A DNA stretch of 59,034 bases, from the NCBI GenBank assembly GCA_013820875.1, contig JACDHS010000013.1, positions 1 to 59,034 of the forward strand, read 5' to 3'. Under the pieces are notes generated by a model. It was not told the origin of the DNA, made no database searches, and saw only the letters and a list, made by a program, of their open reading frames with translations. Every line of letters begins with the position of its first letter. The stretch's first letter is position 1. The stretch comes from Verrucomicrobiota bacterium. GTDB taxonomy: Bacteria; Verrucomicrobiota; Verrucomicrobiia; Limisphaerales; JACDHS01. Shown piece after piece: positions 45,961 to 54,529 of this stretch. A program made the position numbers and the translations under genes.

Positions 45961-46441
45961 TCCCGCTAGAATTGCCTTTTGAGGAAGCCGCTGCTTGCAC
46001 AATTTCCACGGCAGGAAAAGTTCAGCCTAAAACACAGTGAAACTAAATAATCTTGGCTGATTATCGCTGATTTATCTCGGTTAGAGGGACATCGGACTCT
46101 AAATCGTCTGGAAATCTTTGTTCGCGGTCTTCAATCGAAAAGGTCTTTAGATCCTCTGGATGTGGCGAAAAACCTAGAATTCCCCACTATTTGAAAATCG
46201 TTTGGCCCGATAGCAACCCGCTGGAGTCGGTGTTTCCGTAATCCATGTTCGTTTCCGCTTTCGAGGTGTCACGACTGCTCGGGCTCTATGGGAAGATCAC
46301 AGCGAGTCTTTCCGTCACGAGGGAGTTGCTGTCATCAAGCTTTTCGCCTGCAGAGACTGAACCCACAACCTTCCTAAAAGCCCAATCGCTTTTTGCGAAG
46401 AGGCGAAAGCTTTTCGGGAACTAACCAATAAAAGGAAAATT
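45961..46441. other. Intergenic region with AAGCTTTTCGCCT stem-loop before the stress gene
   Basis: 480 nt with no gene. Close to the next gene, AAGCTTTTCGCCT (46337-46349) can pair with AGGCGAAAGCTT (46401-46412), a long-loop hairpin in the presumed 5' leader. AAAGGAAAATTATG provides a plausible ribosome-binding site for 46442. Elsewhere nothing was recognised. Confidence 0.5.
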
Positions 46442-47566
46442 ATGAACCAGGAAAATGAAAGAATCGGCAAAAAAGGAAATACAGGCGGCGGACCATTGGC
46501 ATTTGATCCGGCCATGGAAGATGAATATTGGCGCCAGCGACATACCGGCCAATGGTATGCCAAAGATCGTGGGTATGATGATTATCAAGGAGCCTATCAG
46601 ACAGGCTACGAAGGTTATAACCAGTATTCCCGGGAGGGACGCAGCTTCGATGAGAGCGAGGCAGAACTTCGCCAGAACTACGAGCGAAACAAAGGGAAAT
46701 CCACGATTGCCTGGGAGGATGCGCGCCATGCCGCGCGCGCCGCATGGCAGAGAACTTCCGGAGATCATGAACGGGTCCTCGATTACGATGTGCATGACCA
46801 GAGCGGAGAAAAGATAGGCACGGTTCAAAACCTATGGATGGATGCCAGCGGAAAACCGGCATTCATCGGCGTCAAAACGGGTTGGATATTTGGCAAAAAC
46901 CATGTGGTGCCAGTTGGCAACACCATGGTGAATGACCGGCAACGCATCGCACGTTTGCCCTATCCGGAAGAGAAGATCAAGGATGCGCCGAGCTTCGATC
47001 CCGACGTTGACTTGACCGATGCTGACGAACGGCAGATCTACGGATATTACGGCGTGCAGCAGCCGCAATATCGTGGTGTGGAAGCAAAACCTGAGAAGCC
47101 AGCCGCCCCGGCCCGCGAGGTCACGGGAAAAGAAGGCGCTACAATGCAGTTAAGCGAAGAACAACTGAAAGTCGGCAAGCGCGAAGTCGCGGCCGGTGGT
47201 GTTCGTCTGCGCAAAGTGGTGCGGACCGAGACGGTCAATCAGCCGATCGAACTGAAGCGCGAAGAAATCGTGGTCGAAAGAGTCCCTGCTTCTGGAAAGA
47301 CGCCCGGGCAGCCAACGTTTGAAGGCGAGGATGTGTTCATCCCGTTGCATCGTGAAGAAGCCATCATCGAAAAAGAAGCGCACGTTCGCGAAGAAGTGCG
47401 TGTCTCGAAGACAGCAGAAACCGAGAGGGAAACAGTCAAGGGCGAGGTCCGCAAAGAAGATGTGGAGATCGAGAAGGAAGGAACTGAGAAACCACGTTAC
47501 GGCACCGAGCCGGGAGCTGAGCGTCAGCCAGGAAAATACGAACCAAAAGAGCGCGGCAAACGCTAG
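46442..47566 (+). CDS. PRC-barrel / DUF2382 stress-response protein
   Basis: A 374-aa soluble hydrophilic protein. Residues ~1-100 are disordered and charged/Tyr-rich; ~108-180 form a PRC-barrel (VLDYDVHDQSGEKIGTVQNL ... GWIFGKNHVVPVG); ~235-345 form the DUF2382 domain (LKVGKREVAAGGVRLRKVVR, REEIVVERVPA). The tail is Lys/Glu-rich. Proteins of this type (YsnF/AvaK-like) are induced by osmotic, desiccation or general stress in many bacteria, but their molecular role is not known. It is a single gene with a clear terminator 17 nt downstream. Confidence 0.85.
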   Translation: MNQENERIGKKGNTGGGPLAFDPAMEDEYWRQRHTGQWYAKDRGYDDYQGAYQTGYEGYNQYSREGRSFDESEAELRQNYERNKGKSTIAWEDARHAARAAWQRTSGDHERVLDYDVHDQSGEKIGTVQNLWMDASGKPAFIGVKTGWIFGKNHVVPVGNTMVNDRQRIARLPYPEEKIKDAPSFDPDVDLTDADERQIYGYYGVQQPQYRGVEAKPEKPAAPAREVTGKEGATMQLSEEQLKVGKREVAAGGVRLRKVVRTETVNQPIELKREEIVVERVPASGKTPGQPTFEGEDVFIPLHREEAIIEKEAHVREEVRVSKTAETERETVKGEVRKEDVEIEKEGTEKPRYGTEPGAERQPGKYEPKERGKR

Positions 47567-47582
47567 AAAGTCATCGTTCTGC

Positions 47583-47617
47583 AAACCCGCTGCGAGTCAT
47601 CAGCGCAGCGGGTTTTT
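47583..47617 (+). terminator. Rho-independent terminator after the PRC/DUF2382 gene
   Basis: The stem AACCCGCTGCG / CGCAGCGGGTT (47584-47594 / 47604-47614) with a 9-nt loop is followed by TTT. It lies between convergent genes and could serve both directions, because the stem is also preceded by A residues. Confidence 0.8.
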
Positions 47618-47634
47618 CTATGCAGTGATTCAAT

Positions 47635-48216
47635 TCAGAAATACTCCGGCTGGTTGCCATGCTTCCACTTGATATTGCAGCCCATGCTGGGCGTTTGGTT
47701 TGCCGGAACTTCCTGTCCCGCAAGAACCGCATCGAGCGCCGCGCGAAGATCGCGTCCGGTGACGGGGAGGGGATTGGCCACTCGTGGACGGCTGTCATCG
47801 AGTTGTCCGCGATAGACGAGTTTCAGCTCCTTATTAAAAACGAAAAAGTCAGGCGTGCAGGCGGCTCGATACGCTTTTGCAACTTCCTGCGTTTCGTCAA
47901 ATAGATAGGGAAAGGTATAACCGGCATTTGCCGTTTCCTCTTTCATTTTCTCCGGGCTGTCGGCCGGATAATTCTTGGCATCATTGGAGTTGATTGCAAC
48001 GACTGCGGCCCCTTTTTCCTGGTATTCGCGCCCCAGCTTCGCCAGTTGCTCGCGGATATGAATGACGTACGGGCAATGATTGCAGATGAACATTACCAAC
48101 GTGGCCGGAGCGCCATTGAAATGGGACAGGGAAACAACTTTCCCATTCGTGTCCGGCAACTGGAAGCCGGGTGCGATCGTGCCAAGGGGCAACATCGTTG
48201 AAGGTGTCAAAGACAT
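47635..48216 (-). CDS. Thioredoxin-fold redoxin / AhpC-TSA family protein
   Basis: A 193-aa cytoplasmic protein with no signal. MFICNHCPYVIHIREQL has the C45-N-H-C48 pair of the redoxin family with a characteristic CNHCPY motif. The thioredoxin fold continues (AVVAINSNDAKNYPADSP, YLFDETQEVAKAYRAACTPD) to the end. This group is usually annotated as a thioredoxin-like or alkyl hydroperoxide reductase-like protein; the electron donor is unknown. An internal start at MLPLGTIAPGF (residue 8) is possible. It is on its own, convergent with the stress gene. Confidence 0.88.
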   Translation of the reverse strand: MSLTPSTMLPLGTIAPGFQLPDTNGKVVSLSHFNGAPATLVMFICNHCPYVIHIREQLAKLGREYQEKGAAVVAINSNDAKNYPADSPEKMKEETANAGYTFPYLFDETQEVAKAYRAACTPDFFVFNKELKLVYRGQLDDSRPRVANPLPVTGRDLRAALDAVLAGQEVPANQTPSMGCNIKWKHGNQPEYF

Positions 48217-48307
48217 GCCGCGAATTTATGTTTCTATGAGCGGGTGTCCAGTGCGGATTCACCTGAAATCAGGTTGCACAGAACGCCCGTCCTTTTAAGC
48301 TTGAGCT

Positions 48308-48994
48308 ATGTTCAAACCTGCTGACTTGTTTGATTTGCGACAGACGGAGCACGTGAAAATTTTCGAGGGATGCACGGATGCATGGGATGCTCTGAAGAAA
48401 CTAAAGGAATACATTTCAGCCAATCTGAAACCTGAACTCCGCAACCGTTGCATCGGACGCGTTTACATTGATGACAATGTTTTCATTGGCGAAGGGACGG
48501 TGGTGGAAGACGGCGCGATGATCAAAGGACCGGCAATCATCGGCAAAAACTGTGAGATACGCCACAACGCCTACATCCGTGACTACGCGATCATTGGTGA
48601 CGGATGCGTTATCGGTAACAGCAGCGAGATCAAACATTCCATTCTCTTCAACGGTTGCCAGATCCCGCATTTCAATTACGTCGGCGATTCCATCCTCGGC
48701 TATAAAGCGCACCTTGGAGCCGGAGCGAAGATTTCCAACGTCAAGCTGACTCCCGGCAATGTGATGGTTGAGAAGGGGGGCGTGCCGTTCGATACCGGGT
48801 TGCGCAAGTTTGGAGCTCTCCTGGGTGACTTCGCTGAGATCGGCTGCAATGCGGTGCTTTATCCGGGGAGTGTTATTGGCCGCAATTCCGTCGTGTATCC
48901 GAATATCAGTTGGCGCAGTATTCTTCCGGCGAACATGATTGTTAAAAACAAAGCGGCGCAGGAAGTGATTGTGCGGAGGCCGAGGGAAACTTAG
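48308..48994 (+). CDS. Left-handed beta-helix (hexapeptide) protein, sugar-nucleotide acyltransferase-like
   Basis: A 228-aa protein. Residues ~45-200 show repeated hexapeptide ([LIV]-G-x4) turns such as VFIGEGTVVEDGAMIKGPAI, typical of acyltransferases and the C-terminal domain of GlmU-type enzymes. No nucleotidyltransferase domain is present. The sequence is similar in layout to glucose-1-phosphate thymidylyltransferase/UDP-GlcNAc pyrophosphorylase C-terminal helices. Catalytic His cannot be assigned with confidence. It is isolated in context. Confidence 0.8.
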   Translation: MFKPADLFDLRQTEHVKIFEGCTDAWDALKKLKEYISANLKPELRNRCIGRVYIDDNVFIGEGTVVEDGAMIKGPAIIGKNCEIRHNAYIRDYAIIGDGCVIGNSSEIKHSILFNGCQIPHFNYVGDSILGYKAHLGAGAKISNVKLTPGNVMVEKGGVPFDTGLRKFGALLGDFAEIGCNAVLYPGSVIGRNSVVYPNISWRSILPANMIVKNKAAQEVIVRRPRET

Positions 48995-49006
48995 TTCGTC
49001 AGAGTT

Positions 49007-49261
49007 TCAAATGTCCGCAGGCTTAATGTGAGTCACTTTAATTTCACGAACAGCGTGGTCCGGCCAGAAAGTTATGGCGAATCTGCCAACGATCTTCACT
49101 TGAGCGATTCGTCCAGATTCGTCTTTCTCCGAAAAATCCCCGGGACAATCAGGATTCGAAGCGAGCGAGCGAATAAAATCCATCGTCTCTTGACGCTGCT
49201 TTCCCGAACGGGGTGCGGTGGATAGCGCTCCCTCGTTGATAAAAACTGTGTATGGCCGCAT
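49007..49261 (-). CDS. Putative RelE/ParE-superfamily toxin
   Basis: An 84-aa protein. The pattern SGKQRQETMDFIRSLASNP, then SGRIAQVKIVGRFAITFWPD and EIKVTHIKPAD, resembles a small RelE/ParE-like fold (helix-rich N-half, then beta strands). It lies 3 nt downstream of a 65-aa partner that has antitoxin character, the usual type II antitoxin-toxin order. Catalytic residues cannot be placed; toxicity is inferred. Confidence 0.6.
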   Translation of the reverse strand: MRPYTVFINEGALSTAPRSGKQRQETMDFIRSLASNPDCPGDFSEKDESGRIAQVKIVGRFAITFWPDHAVREIKVTHIKPADI

Positions 49262-49264
49262 TGG

Positions 49265-49462
49265 CTATTCGTTATCCAGACGGCGTTCGAATTCTTCAGG
49301 AGTGAGCCAGCGGGATTTGTCTGTTTCATTGAGGCGCAGGGTTACTTCCCGGTGATATTCAGGATCTTTCCCATAGCGAAGTTGGAGCGTGTAGCTGATC
49401 AACTCTGCCTGCTGCTGTCCCGTTAATGAAGCGACTTCTTTTTTGAGTTGCTCAAGACTCAT
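49265..49462 (-). CDS. Putative antitoxin of the 49-kb TA pair
   Basis: A 65-aa acidic helical protein from ATG 49462 (MSLEQLKKEVASLTGQQQAE); an upstream in-frame extension to 49540 is Cys/Ser-rich and implausible. The C-terminal half (RWLTPEEFERRLDNE) is charged and likely disordered, as toxin-neutralising tails are. It precedes the toxin gene by 3 nt. Family membership is not certain. Confidence 0.6.
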   Translation of the reverse strand: MSLEQLKKEVASLTGQQQAELISYTLQLRYGKDPEYHREVTLRLNETDKSRWLTPEEFERRLDNE

Positions 49463-49565
49463 ATGCAATAGTCTAGTGTCTCGTGTTGTTAATCGCAAGA
49501 TACATGAGCAAGAGCGGGAACTGCTTTCTATGCAGTTCATGGATTGATATTGTCATTCGTTTTTA

Positions 49566-51746
49566 ATGATCTCCTTCATCGAACAACATCCTGCCGGTTC
49601 TAACCTCGACCTTGTCCGTAAGGTCGAAGAAATGTTTTCGCCGACAGGCCTGCTCTCTAAAGCAAAGAACTTCGAGTATCGCCCGGAACAACAACAGATG
49701 GCTGTGGCCGTGGCAACGGCGCTGGAAGATAAACAACACCTGGTCGTCGAAGCTGGGACGGGCGTTGGAAAAAGTCTCGGCTATCTTATTCCAGCCATCT
49801 TCTTTGCCGTGGCGAATGGGAAAAAAGCGATTATTTCGACCCACACGATTAATCTCCAGGAACAACTCGTCGAAAAAGATCTGCCGATGCTTACGACGGT
49901 TTTGGGCAACTTGCCTGAGCCGGTGAAGTTCAGTTACACGATGCTGAAAGGGCGGCAGAATTACCTTTGCACACGCCGCTTGAAAAAAGCGATGCAGCAG
50001 GCCGACAGTTTGTTTACTTCGCCGGAGATTTCGGAGTTGAAACGCATTCATGAATGGTCGCTCACGACCGAGGACGGCAGCTTGTCGGATTTTGAAATTG
50101 AGCCGGATCCGAAAGTGTGGTCGCAGGTCTGTTCGGAGCGCGGTCTTTGCACCCCGAAATTGTGCGGGCACCAATCGGAGTTCGCAAAAGGGGTAGGTAA
50201 TCCTTCGTGTTTTTTCCAACGGACTCGCAGCCGGATCCTTTCTTCAGACGTGCTGGTGCTGAATCACACTCTATTTTTTATGAACCTCGGCAGTGTCGCT
50301 GAGGAAATCGATGGTGGTGTGTTGTTTAAAAACGATTTCGTCATTTTTGACGAAGCGCACACGGTGGAGAGTGTTGCCTCGAAACATATCGGTCTCAGCG
50401 TTTCCAGTGGGCAACTCCGTTACTCGCTTCAACGACTGTGGAATCCGCGCACGGAGAAAGGTCTGCTCGCCACGTTGCGCCAGGGGAATGCTGTTAAGCT
50501 CGTGGCCGATTTGTTGAATGAGGCCGACCAGTTTTTCTACGCCGTCGAGCAGGCGTGCGAGGAGCTTGCTGAGAAATCCAAAAACGACGTTGATTCCAGC
50601 GCACGCTTTCGCAGTGGCCCTTCGCGCAATGACAAGAACCGCGCCTGGAGTGAACTGCGCATTCGCCGTCCGGATTTGGTTCAGGACAATGTTACGCTGC
50701 CGATCCAACGTTTGCGTGAAGCAATCAGTGAACTGATCAAAACGAGCAACGACAGCGACACCGGCCAGGAGTTGATGGAGTGCAACCGGCGTTTGGCGGA
50801 GTTGAAAAATGAAGTCGCCGAATTCCTGAGTCAGACCTCTGAAGATCACGTTTACTGGGTGGAACGTTCCGGCAGAACCCAGAAAAGCCTCGCGCTGAAC
50901 GCCGCGCCAATTGATGTAGCAGCCTATTTGCGCCACCGCCTTTTCGGTTCCGACACGTCCATCATCATGACGAGCGCGACGATGGCTACTAAAGTAGGAC
51001 AGGCATCCTGCCTGTCCCCGGCTGCGGAGGCAAAGTCTGCCTCGAAAGGGACAGGCAAGATGCCTCGAGATCCCGGCCTTCTTTACTTCGCCAAACGCGT
51101 TGGCGGAGAACGCGCCACTCTCCTGCAAGTCGGATCGCCGTTCGAATACGAGCGTCAGATGAAAGTTTATGTTCCGTCAAAAATGCCCGATCCACGTGAG
51201 CAGGGTTATGAATCGGCACTCGTTCATTGGATCGAACATTTTATTACGATGACGCATGGCAAGGCATTCGTGCTCTTTACGAATTCCAAACTCATGCAGC
51301 AAATGGGTGAACGCATGGAACCTTTCTTCGACAAGCTTGGCCTCGATTGTTTTGTGCAGGGAACCGGCACGCCGCGCTCGCTCATGTTGGAAAAATTCAA
51401 AACGGACACAGACTCTGTCCTTTTCGGCACCGACAGTTTTTGGCAAGGAGTGGACGTCCCGGGCGAATCGCTTTCCAACGTCATTATCACGCGCCTGCCA
51501 TTTGCAGTTCCCGATCATCCGTTGGTTGAAGCAAAGATCGAAGCCATCGAAGCGCGTGGCGGCAATTCGTTTGGCGATTTCTCATTACCGGAGGCGATCC
51601 TGAAATTTCGCCAGGGTGTGGGCCGTTTGATTCGCACGAAATCAGATAATGGTATTGTTGCGATTCTCGACAATCGCGTCCTTACCAAGAAATACGGACA
51701 GGCCTTTCTCGATGCCATCCCGCAGTGTCCAGTGGAGGTTTTGTAG
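49566..51746 (+). CDS. dinG: DinG/XPD-type Fe-S helicase with in-frame palindrome insertion
   Basis: A 726-aa superfamily 2 DNA helicase. Walker A is EAGTGVGKS (62-70); DEAH is residues 262-265 (FDEAHTVES). The [4Fe-4S] ligands are probably C135, C195, C200 and C215. C-terminal motifs include FGTDSFWQGVDVPGESL and QGVGRLIRTKSDNG. DinG enzymes unwind DNA and resolve R-loops or other structures. Oddity: residues ~476-502 (KVGQASCLSPAAEAK on) interrupt the segment between IIMTSATMAT and LLYFAKRVGGE, and are encoded by the palindromic repeat GGACAGGCATCCTGCCTGTC(C), so this copy carries a repeat-derived insertion. The frame is intact on both sides. Confidence 0.9.
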   Translation: MISFIEQHPAGSNLDLVRKVEEMFSPTGLLSKAKNFEYRPEQQQMAVAVATALEDKQHLVVEAGTGVGKSLGYLIPAIFFAVANGKKAIISTHTINLQEQLVEKDLPMLTTVLGNLPEPVKFSYTMLKGRQNYLCTRRLKKAMQQADSLFTSPEISELKRIHEWSLTTEDGSLSDFEIEPDPKVWSQVCSERGLCTPKLCGHQSEFAKGVGNPSCFFQRTRSRILSSDVLVLNHTLFFMNLGSVAEEIDGGVLFKNDFVIFDEAHTVESVASKHIGLSVSSGQLRYSLQRLWNPRTEKGLLATLRQGNAVKLVADLLNEADQFFYAVEQACEELAEKSKNDVDSSARFRSGPSRNDKNRAWSELRIRRPDLVQDNVTLPIQRLREAISELIKTSNDSDTGQELMECNRRLAELKNEVAEFLSQTSEDHVYWVERSGRTQKSLALNAAPIDVAAYLRHRLFGSDTSIIMTSATMATKVGQASCLSPAAEAKSASKGTGKMPRDPGLLYFAKRVGGERATLLQVGSPFEYERQMKVYVPSKMPDPREQGYESALVHWIEHFITMTHGKAFVLFTNSKLMQQMGERMEPFFDKLGLDCFVQGTGTPRSLMLEKFKTDTDSVLFGTDSFWQGVDVPGESLSNVIITRLPFAVPDHPLVEAKIEAIEARGGNSFGDFSLPEAILKFRQGVGRLIRTKSDNGIVAILDNRVLTKKYGQAFLDAIPQCPVEVL
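50997..51064. repeat. Palindromic repeat inserted in frame in dinG
   Basis: GGACAGGCATCCTGCCTGTC(C) at 50997-51017 is a near-perfect palindrome, and GGGACAGGCAAGATGCC at 51048-51064 closes the unit. The 15-mer GGACAGGCAAGATGC is also found at 14879-14893. The insert length keeps the reading frame open. Confidence 0.8.
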
Positions 51747-51815
51747 AGGAATCAATACGTGTAAGTCGTAATTGGTTGCCAAACTGGCCCTGCAAACCGA
51801 TATTTTACGCGCAGC

Positions 51816-52940
51816 ATGCGTTTCCCGGCTTATATTTTCTCAACATTCTTGTCTGCCAGCGTCCTGCTTTTTGCTGCTGGCGTGTTCGCGAAGGATTGGC
51901 CGCAGTTCCGTGGTGGCTCTGACTTGCGCGGTGTGGCCGAGAGCAGCTTACCGGAGGATCCTGTGCTTCTCTGGACATTTAAAACGGCTGGCCCGGTTAA
52001 ATCTTCTCCAATCATCGCCAATGGACATCTCTTCATCGGTTCATCCGATAGCAATGTTTATGCATTGAAGCTGACTGATGGCAGCAAAGCGTGGGCCTAC
52101 AAAACAGCAGCATCCGTTGAAGCTCCCGCTTTGTTCGATCAGGACACTGTTTATGTCGGTGGTGTAGATGGCACCCTCTACGCACTGGACGCGAACAGTG
52201 GTAAATCAAATTGGGAATATTCCACTGCCGACAAAATCGGCGGTTCACCCGTCATCGTGACGAACAATGGCAAAGCGCAAATCCTTGTCGGCAGCCATGA
52301 TTACCAATTGCATTGCGTGGATGCCCAAACCGGCAAATCAAATTGGGTTTATGAAACCGGTTACTACATCAATGGCACTCCAGCGATTAGCGATGGAAAA
52401 GCGATCTTCGGCGGATGCGATGCCATTCTCCATGTGGTGAGCACCGAGACCGGTAAAAAGATAAAGGAAATCGACGCCGGGGCTTACGTTGCGGCGTCAG
52501 TTGCGCTTGCGGATGGGAAGGCTTACTACGGTCATTTCGATAATGAGTTTGTTTGCGTGGATTTGAAGGAAGGGAAAGTGCTCTGGAAATTTCGTGAACG
52601 GAATTTCCCGTACTTTTCTTCCGCTGCAGTCACCAAAGACAAGGTGCTGTTCGGCGGTCGCGATAAACGTCTCCATTGCGTGAATCGCGAGACTGGCGAA
52701 AAGATATGGAGCTTCGCCACCCAGGGGAAAGTGGACAGCTCACCAGTCGTCGCAGGCGACAAGGTGGTGGTCGGTTCCGATGACGGGCGCGTCTATATGG
52801 TGTCGTTGGCCACGGGCAAAGAACTTTGGTCTTTCGAGATCGGCGCTGCAGTGGGCAGTTCGCCCGCAGTTGCCGACGGAAAAATTTTCATCGGATCAGA
52901 CGATGGCAACGTCTATTGCTTCGGAGAGAAGAAGAAATGA
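51816..52940 (+). CDS. Exported PQQ-like beta-propeller protein
   Basis: A 374-aa protein with a signal peptide (~1-25, AAGVFAKDWPQFRGG). It is built from seven or eight PQQ/WD40-like blades, each with a variant of GTLYALDANSGKSNWEY. The family includes BamB-like outer membrane assembly factors and PQQ dehydrogenase-like proteins; no haem or PQQ ligands are seen, so it is a scaffold or binding protein. It is 7 nt upstream of the radical SAM gene, and the two likely form an operon. Confidence 0.85.
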   Translation: MRFPAYIFSTFLSASVLLFAAGVFAKDWPQFRGGSDLRGVAESSLPEDPVLLWTFKTAGPVKSSPIIANGHLFIGSSDSNVYALKLTDGSKAWAYKTAASVEAPALFDQDTVYVGGVDGTLYALDANSGKSNWEYSTADKIGGSPVIVTNNGKAQILVGSHDYQLHCVDAQTGKSNWVYETGYYINGTPAISDGKAIFGGCDAILHVVSTETGKKIKEIDAGAYVAASVALADGKAYYGHFDNEFVCVDLKEGKVLWKFRERNFPYFSSAAVTKDKVLFGGRDKRLHCVNRETGEKIWSFATQGKVDSSPVVAGDKVVVGSDDGRVYMVSLATGKELWSFEIGAAVGSSPAVADGKIFIGSDDGNVYCFGEKKK

Positions 52941-52947
52941 TTTCATC

Positions 52948-54300
52948 ATGAGCACCACCATACCCACATCACCGACACCCACTCCTGCCGCACCGCCGAT
53001 TCAGAAGGAGACGACTGTTGGGAATTATTTCGTTTCCAATTATCCGCCATTTTCATTTTGGAAACCTGAGTTGACGCCGGAAGTTTACAACGCGATAGAG
53101 CAACCGCCCCGACCGAACACGCCTCTTGGCATTTACCTGCACATTCCGTTCTGCCGGAAACGTTGCCATTTTTGTTACTTCAAAGTTTATACCGACAAAG
53201 ATTCTTCGGAGATCCGCGGCTACATTGATGCCGCGTTGAAGGAACTATCCATTTACGCCAGGAAACCGGTCATCGGCGGACGCACGGCCAACTTTGTCTA
53301 TTTCGGCGGAGGCACACCGAGCTATCTATCAGTGGACCAACTCAAGCAGCTTACCGATGGCATGAAGCAGCACATCTCTTGGGATGGCGTTGAGGAAGTG
53401 ACGTTCGAATGTGAACCGGGCACGCTCACCGACCATAAACTGAAAGCCATTCGCGACATGGGAGTGACGCGGCTTTCGCTCGGAATCGAAAACTTCTCCG
53501 ATCACATTTTGGAAATCAACGGCCGGGCGCATCGTTCGAAAGAGGTTTATCGCGCCTACGGTTACGCGCGTGAACTCGGCTTTCCACAGGTGAACGTTGA
53601 TCTCATCGCCGGAATGGTGGAAGAGACGGATGCCAACTGGGTGGATTGCATCAAAAAGACGATCGAACTTTCGCCCGACAGCGTGACGATTTACCAGATG
53701 GAGATTCCCTACAACACTTCCATCTATCAGCAAATGAAAGCGGAAGGTAAACTGGTTGCTCCCGTGGCTGATTGGGATGTGAAACGCGAGTGGGTCAAGT
53801 ACGCTTTTGCGGAACTTGAAAAAGCCGGTTACACAATTGCCAGCGCCTACACCGCAGTGAAGAGCAAAACTAAAACAAACTTTGTCTATCGTGATAAACT
53901 TTGGGCGGGCGCGGATTTGTTATCGCTCGGTGTGGCGAGCTTCGGACATTTCAGCGGCACGCATTACCAGAATCATCACGATTTCGAAACTTATGTGAGC
54001 AAAGTAAACGCTGGTGAATTGCCGATCTTTCGCGCGCTCACACCCAACGATGACGAGAAGTTGATCCGCGAATTTATCCTGCAACTGAAACTCGGCAAAA
54101 CGCGCTTTGATTATTATCAGGACAAATTCGGCGCCGATCCGCGTCAGCGATTCGCGGCGCCGCTGCAAACCTTACAGGATTGGGGTTTCGGGACGGTGGA
54201 CGCTGAGAGTGTGAGTTTGAACCGTGACGGTTTGTTGCAAGTGGATCGTTTGCTGCACGAATTCTTTTTGCCACAGCACAAAAACGCACGATATGCGTAA
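52948..54300 (+). CDS. Radical SAM, HemW/HemN-like oxidoreductase
   Basis: A 450-aa protein from ATG 52948, 7 nt after the propeller stop. The [4Fe-4S] cysteines are C69, C73 and C76 (CxxxCxxC in HIPFCRKRCHFCYFKVY). GGGTPS (SAM-binding), ECEPGTLT and INVDLIAGM-like VNVDLIAGM are typical of coproporphyrinogen III oxidase-like radical SAM proteins. The ~55-residue N-terminal extension (Pro/Thr-rich) is unusual. The family includes true oxygen-independent oxidases and HemW-type haem chaperones; which it is here cannot be told. The residue after C76 is Tyr, where HemW usually has Asp. Confidence 0.85.
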   Translation: MSTTIPTSPTPTPAAPPIQKETTVGNYFVSNYPPFSFWKPELTPEVYNAIEQPPRPNTPLGIYLHIPFCRKRCHFCYFKVYTDKDSSEIRGYIDAALKELSIYARKPVIGGRTANFVYFGGGTPSYLSVDQLKQLTDGMKQHISWDGVEEVTFECEPGTLTDHKLKAIRDMGVTRLSLGIENFSDHILEINGRAHRSKEVYRAYGYARELGFPQVNVDLIAGMVEETDANWVDCIKKTIELSPDSVTIYQMEIPYNTSIYQQMKAEGKLVAPVADWDVKREWVKYAFAELEKAGYTIASAYTAVKSKTKTNFVYRDKLWAGADLLSLGVASFGHFSGTHYQNHHDFETYVSKVNAGELPIFRALTPNDDEKLIREFILQLKLGKTRFDYYQDKFGADPRQRFAAPLQTLQDWGFGTVDAESVSLNRDGLLQVDRLLHEFFLPQHKNARYA

Positions 54301-54529
54301 GCGCACAACGGAGCTCGGTTGTGTGCGAAGCATCAGCCGCAGCACGTGAAATTGTTTGCTGACTGGAGAATTTGTGTGATGCGATTGCAGTCCTAGCCGC
54401 TGCGGCTGATCCTTCGGACAAACCAGAACTATAGAAACAACGACCGCTCTGCGGTTACGCCGCGCTCCGACAGTGAGTGTGCGCTCACGATTTGTTTGGA
54501 CGCCCCTTGGAAAATTCTTAACATGTCCT
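54301..54529. repeat. Hairpin-rich intergenic repeat
   Basis: GCGCACAAC (54300-54308) with GTTGTGTGC (54318-54326) forms a stem, followed by GCATCAGCCGCAGC (54330-54343) against GCTGCGGCTGATCC (54401-54414), and AGTGAGTGTGCGCTCAC near the gene start. The 11-mer CAGAACTATAG at 54423 recurs at 19270-19280 (complement) and 58961. No coding frame is accepted. Confidence 0.6.
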
